From assembly GCF_005869935.1 (NCBI RefSeq), contig NZ_SZQF01000010.1, positions 26,553-90,552 on the forward strand: a DNA stretch of 64,000 bases. The letters are read 5' to 3'. Shown one piece after another: positions 61,493 through 64,000 of this stretch (position 1 is its first letter; every line of letters begins with the position of its first letter). A program made the position numbers and the translations under genes. The notes under the pieces were generated by a model. It did no database searches. It saw only the letters and a program-made list of their open reading frames with translations, and was not told the origin of the DNA. This DNA comes from Winogradskyella algicola (GTDB lineage: Bacteria > Bacteroidota > Bacteroidia > Flavobacteriales > Flavobacteriaceae).

Positions 61493-62659
61493 ATGAAAGC
61501 AATAACAAAACCATTTGCTGTAATGATGGGAATACTATCCCTTACTGCTTGCAATGCAAACACAAAACAAAATCAGCAAGATCTCGCTATCAATCAAACA
61601 GTGATTGAAACGAATTTAAAAACCGACAAACCAGAAATTAAAGTCGCATTATTACTAGACACCAGTAATAGTATGGATGGCCTAATTGACCAAGCTAAAG
61701 CGCAATTATGGGAAATTGTAAACGAACTTTCTTATGCCAAATGCGAGGAGCAAAACCCTAATCTTAAAATTGCGCTTTATGAATATGGTAACGACAACCT
61801 CAATGCTGATGAAGGGTATTTAAGACAAGTACTTGCTTTTAGTGATGATTTGGATGAAATATCAAAATCCCTTTTCTCATTAACTACTAAAGGCGGTAAT
61901 GAGTACTGTGGCAAAGTAATTAAAACAGCTTTAGATCAACTTAATTGGGGAGATAAGAAAGAGGACTTAAAATTAATTTTTATAGCAGGAAATGAACCTT
62001 ACACGCAAGGTACTGTTAGTTACAAAGAAGCCTCTAAACTTGCACATCAGAAAGACGTAACCGTTAACACTATTTTTTGTGGTGACTATAATCAAGGGAT
62101 TTCAGGTTTTTGGAAGGATGGTGCAGATCTAACTCATGGCGATTACATGGCTATTAACCATAACAAAGCAACAATACATGTAGCATCGCCTTACGATGAT
62201 AAAATTTTAGAACTCAATGAGAAACTAAACAAAACGTATGTCGCTTATGGATACTTAGGAAGACAAAAAATGGAAACGCAGGCAGAACAAGATCTTAATG
62301 CTATGAGTTACAACAAAGCTAATGCCGTAAGTAGAACTGTGAGTAAAAGTTCAAGACTTTATAAAAATAGCTCATGGGATTTAGTTGATGCAGAAAAAGA
62401 AGCTGATTTTTCCTATGAAGATTTAGATGAAAAACAATTACCTGAAGAATTAAAAGGAAAATCTAAAGATGAAATAAAATCTTATATTGAAAAGAAAAGA
62501 GTTGAGCGCGAAAAGCTTCAAAAAGAAATAGCAGAATTAAATGTGAAACGTAAAACATACATCGCTAAAAATTCGGACGATAAAAAAAATGGTTTAGAAA
62601 ATGCTATGGTAAACGCTATAAAAACCCAAGCAAAAAACAAAAACTATGTCTGGGAATAG
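61493..62659 (+). CDS. VWA-domain lipoprotein
   Basis: 388 residues, lipobox LSLTAC (Cys20). A von Willebrand A domain begins at KVALLLDTSNSMDGLIDQAK, whose DTSNS is the MIDAS metal site, and continues through TTKGGNEYCGKVI (MIDAS Thr region) and LKLIFIAGNEPYTQG to about residue 245. The C-terminal ~70 residues are a charged coiled coil (ELKGKSKDEIKSYIEKKRVE). VWA domains bind partner proteins, so it probably works with the SIMPL protein encoded 5 bp upstream. The process is unknown. Confidence 0.85.
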   Translation: MKAITKPFAVMMGILSLTACNANTKQNQQDLAINQTVIETNLKTDKPEIKVALLLDTSNSMDGLIDQAKAQLWEIVNELSYAKCEEQNPNLKIALYEYGNDNLNADEGYLRQVLAFSDDLDEISKSLFSLTTKGGNEYCGKVIKTALDQLNWGDKKEDLKLIFIAGNEPYTQGTVSYKEASKLAHQKDVTVNTIFCGDYNQGISGFWKDGADLTHGDYMAINHNKATIHVASPYDDKILELNEKLNKTYVAYGYLGRQKMETQAEQDLNAMSYNKANAVSRTVSKSSRLYKNSSWDLVDAEKEADFSYEDLDEKQLPEELKGKSKDEIKSYIEKKRVEREKLQKEIAELNVKRKTYIAKNSDDKKNGLENAMVNAIKTQAKNKNYVWE

Positions 62660-62667
62660 CACATAAC

Positions 62668-62700
62668 AAAAAAGGCTCGATTAAAAACCGAGCCTTTTTT
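62668..62700. terminator. Bidirectional terminator between the VWA and PorP/SprF genes
   Basis: GGCTCG and CGAGCC arms with A-tract before and T6 after. Works for both convergent genes. Confidence 0.85.
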
Positions 62701-62703
62701 GTT

Positions 62704-63717
62704 TTAGTTAATTGCCGGACAATTACACTCAAACTTCTCTCGTTTACAATTAAAGTTGTAACCTAAAGTTATTTGATGAAAACCACCTGTATTAAAGTTT
62801 ACTGTATTTGCTTGGTATGAATATGTATAAGCAAACACAAAATTGTTATAATCAACACCAATAAAAGGCGTGATATATTGTAGCTTTTGACTACTCACAC
62901 CTGAACCGTCTACAAACTCAGCACCATCTAAGCTACGTCTATAAGATAATCCACCCCAAATTTTACCAAAATCCATTTCTCGATAAACCTTAGCGTTAAC
63001 ATCTATTGAAGATTCTTCAGTAGCATCTCTATACATGTACATTATTGAAGGTTCATAGCTCCAATCGCTTCCATATTTACTAAACGTATAACCTGTAGAA
63101 AATAAGTACGTTCTTAAGTTTCTAAATTCCCACTGATCGCCATTACGATTCCAGTTAATACCATCGTTTTCTAAAATATTCTTTGCAGTAAAATGCGCAT
63201 AAAAATCTAAGAAATGGTAAGAAAAACCAGCATCTATATTAAAGTTCGTAGCTGTTCCGCTTGTTGCCAACGGATCAAATTGATCACCAGGACCTAGCCA
63301 CTCACTTGCATCTACTTTATATTGTAAAAAACCAGCATTAATACCAAATGACAACATATTTAAGTCTATTTCATTTCTAGAAAACATTAAATGATACGCA
63401 AAACTTGCATATCCACCTAATGTAGAATGGTATCCATTAGAATCATTGAATAGAATTCCACCAATTCCAACAGGTGTATCGCCAACTCTACCATTAATAC
63501 TTAATGTCTGCAGACTCGGTGCATCATCAACACCAAACCACTGTTGTCTAGCTGTTAATCTAACTTTAGCACAATTAGCAACACCAGCCATAGAAGGATG
63601 TATTAAATAGTAATTATCTGTTAAATAATCAGAATAAATCGGAACACCTTCTTGAGCAAAACTAAAATTTGCCATTAAGACTGTAAATGCTACTAAACAA
63701 AACTTTTTTAATCTCAT
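62704..63717 (-). CDS. PorP/SprF-family T9SS outer-membrane protein
   Basis: 337 residues, signal peptide ending NFSFAQ. It starts GVPIYSDYLTDNYYLIHPSMAG, the typical PorP/SprF opening, with RLTARQQWFGVDDAPS soon after. A beta-barrel follows, ending HQITLGYNFNC plus a short cysteine-containing tail. These proteins assist secretion or anchoring of T9SS cargo with type-B C-terminal domains. The gene directly follows (9 bp) one encoding such a domain, so that protein is its likely partner. Confidence 0.92.
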   Translation of the reverse strand: MRLKKFCLVAFTVLMANFSFAQEGVPIYSDYLTDNYYLIHPSMAGVANCAKVRLTARQQWFGVDDAPSLQTLSINGRVGDTPVGIGGILFNDSNGYHSTLGGYASFAYHLMFSRNEIDLNMLSFGINAGFLQYKVDASEWLGPGDQFDPLATSGTATNFNIDAGFSYHFLDFYAHFTAKNILENDGINWNRNGDQWEFRNLRTYLFSTGYTFSKYGSDWSYEPSIMYMYRDATEESSIDVNAKVYREMDFGKIWGGLSYRRSLDGAEFVDGSGVSSQKLQYITPFIGVDYNNFVFAYTYSYQANTVNFNTGGFHQITLGYNFNCKREKFECNCPAIN

Positions 63718-63725
63718 AATTTCTT

Positions 63726-64000
63726 TTATCGTTTCAAGGTAAAATGGGCTTTAAACTCTTTTATCTGGTTGGTCAGGGGCTCTAGGTACTCTACCGTGAA
63801 CCAGTAGTCGCTCGATGGCATGTTGTTGCCGTTGAACGTCCCGTCCCATCCCTGGCCTTGCGGGCTGATCTGTTTGAGCAGTTTCCCGTAGCGGTCAAAT
63901 ATATAAATTTTGGCAGTACTTCCAATGCCTTCTATGTTCCATGTTTCATGGATGCCATCTCCGTTGGGCGTAAAGTACTTTGGGTAATCCACCACAAAAA
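63726..64000 (-). CDS. T9SS type-B (CHU_C) sorting domain, 3' end of a larger gene
   Basis: The last ~91 codons of a protein that runs off the right edge. The visible part is the complete gliding-motility-associated C-terminal domain: VVDYPKYFTPNGDGIHETWN, KIYIFDRYGKLLKQISPQG, GWDGTFNGNNMPSSDYWF and the final FKAHFTLKR. The apparent GTG start at 63995 is just an internal Val codon, since the reading frame stays open to the edge. The base composition is anomalous: 63781-63900 is about 55% G+C by my count, while the adjacent PorP gene is clearly AT-rich. The passenger domain is outside the window. Co-transcribed with PorP/SprF. Confidence 0.9.
   Translation of the reverse strand, partial: FVVDYPKYFTPNGDGIHETWNIEGIGSTAKIYIFDRYGKLLKQISPQGQGWDGTFNGNNMPSSDYWFTVEYLEPLTNQIKEFKAHFTLKR

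Noticed and set aside
1..64000. CRISPR arrays, rRNA operons, insertion sequences or integrases
   Set aside because: No regularly spaced direct repeats, rRNA sequence, transposase or integrase reading frame was seen.

Overview
The window is AT-rich chromosomal DNA from a member of the Bacteroidota, almost certainly a marine Flavobacteriaceae. Reasons: SusC/SusD pairs, type IX secretion (T9SS) C-terminal domains, a PorP/SprF protein, a short (287-residue) primary sigma factor, lipoprotein signal peptides on most secreted enzymes, and many intergenic boxes matching the Bacteroidota -7 element TAnnTTTG. The genus cannot be fixed from the sequence alone. I see no CRISPR array, rRNA, insertion sequence, integrase or prophage.

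Region 1 (about 785-29375) is a large alpha-glucan (starch, glycogen, maltodextrin) utilisation locus. A minus-strand operon runs from 17795 down to 785. It encodes an MFS sugar transporter, beta-phosphoglucomutase, a GH65 maltose-phosphorylase-type enzyme, a SusA-like GH13, an esterase-fold lipoprotein, a GH31 alpha-glucosidase, three further GH13 lipoproteins and a GH97 SusB-type glucosidase. A LacI-type regulator (17925-18971, minus) sits at its head. Divergently, susC, susD, two SusE/SusF-like lipoproteins and a T9SS-targeted GH13 amylase read on the plus strand. Inferred flow: the secreted amylase and the SusCDEF complex cut, bind and import glucans. Envelope GH13, GH31 and GH97 enzymes shorten them. 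The MFS protein takes maltose into the cytoplasm, where the GH65 enzyme releases glucose and beta-glucose-1-phosphate, and PgmB makes glucose-6-phosphate. The lacI-susC gap holds two tandem perfect palindromes. A 28-bp element with covarying arms lies in the leaders of both divergent operons.

Region 2 (29376-50800) is core chromosome. It holds tRNA-Leu(UAA) and tRNA-Gly(GCC), mutS, a SpoU-type RNA methyltransferase, a gamma carbonic anhydrase-like protein and murI. An envelope-biogenesis block on the minus strand follows: CBS protein, nadK, DUF6089, uppS, bamA, two Skp/OmpH proteins. Then come pdxJ, an alpha/beta hydrolase, a small membrane protein, tig-clpP-clpX, a GH3-auxin-type protein, a DUF2797 protein, a small two-helix membrane protein and rpsU.

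Region 3 (50900-64000) holds the primary sigma factor, an AsmA-family protein, a queuosine-precursor transporter, a FolK-deoxynucleoside kinase fusion, a methyltransferase, a LytTR regulator with its TPR histidine kinase, a SIMPL/VWA gene pair, a PorP/SprF protein and the 3' end of a T9SS type-B sorted protein. That last 3' end is strikingly GC-rich. A partial GAF-domain protein gene occupies the left edge.
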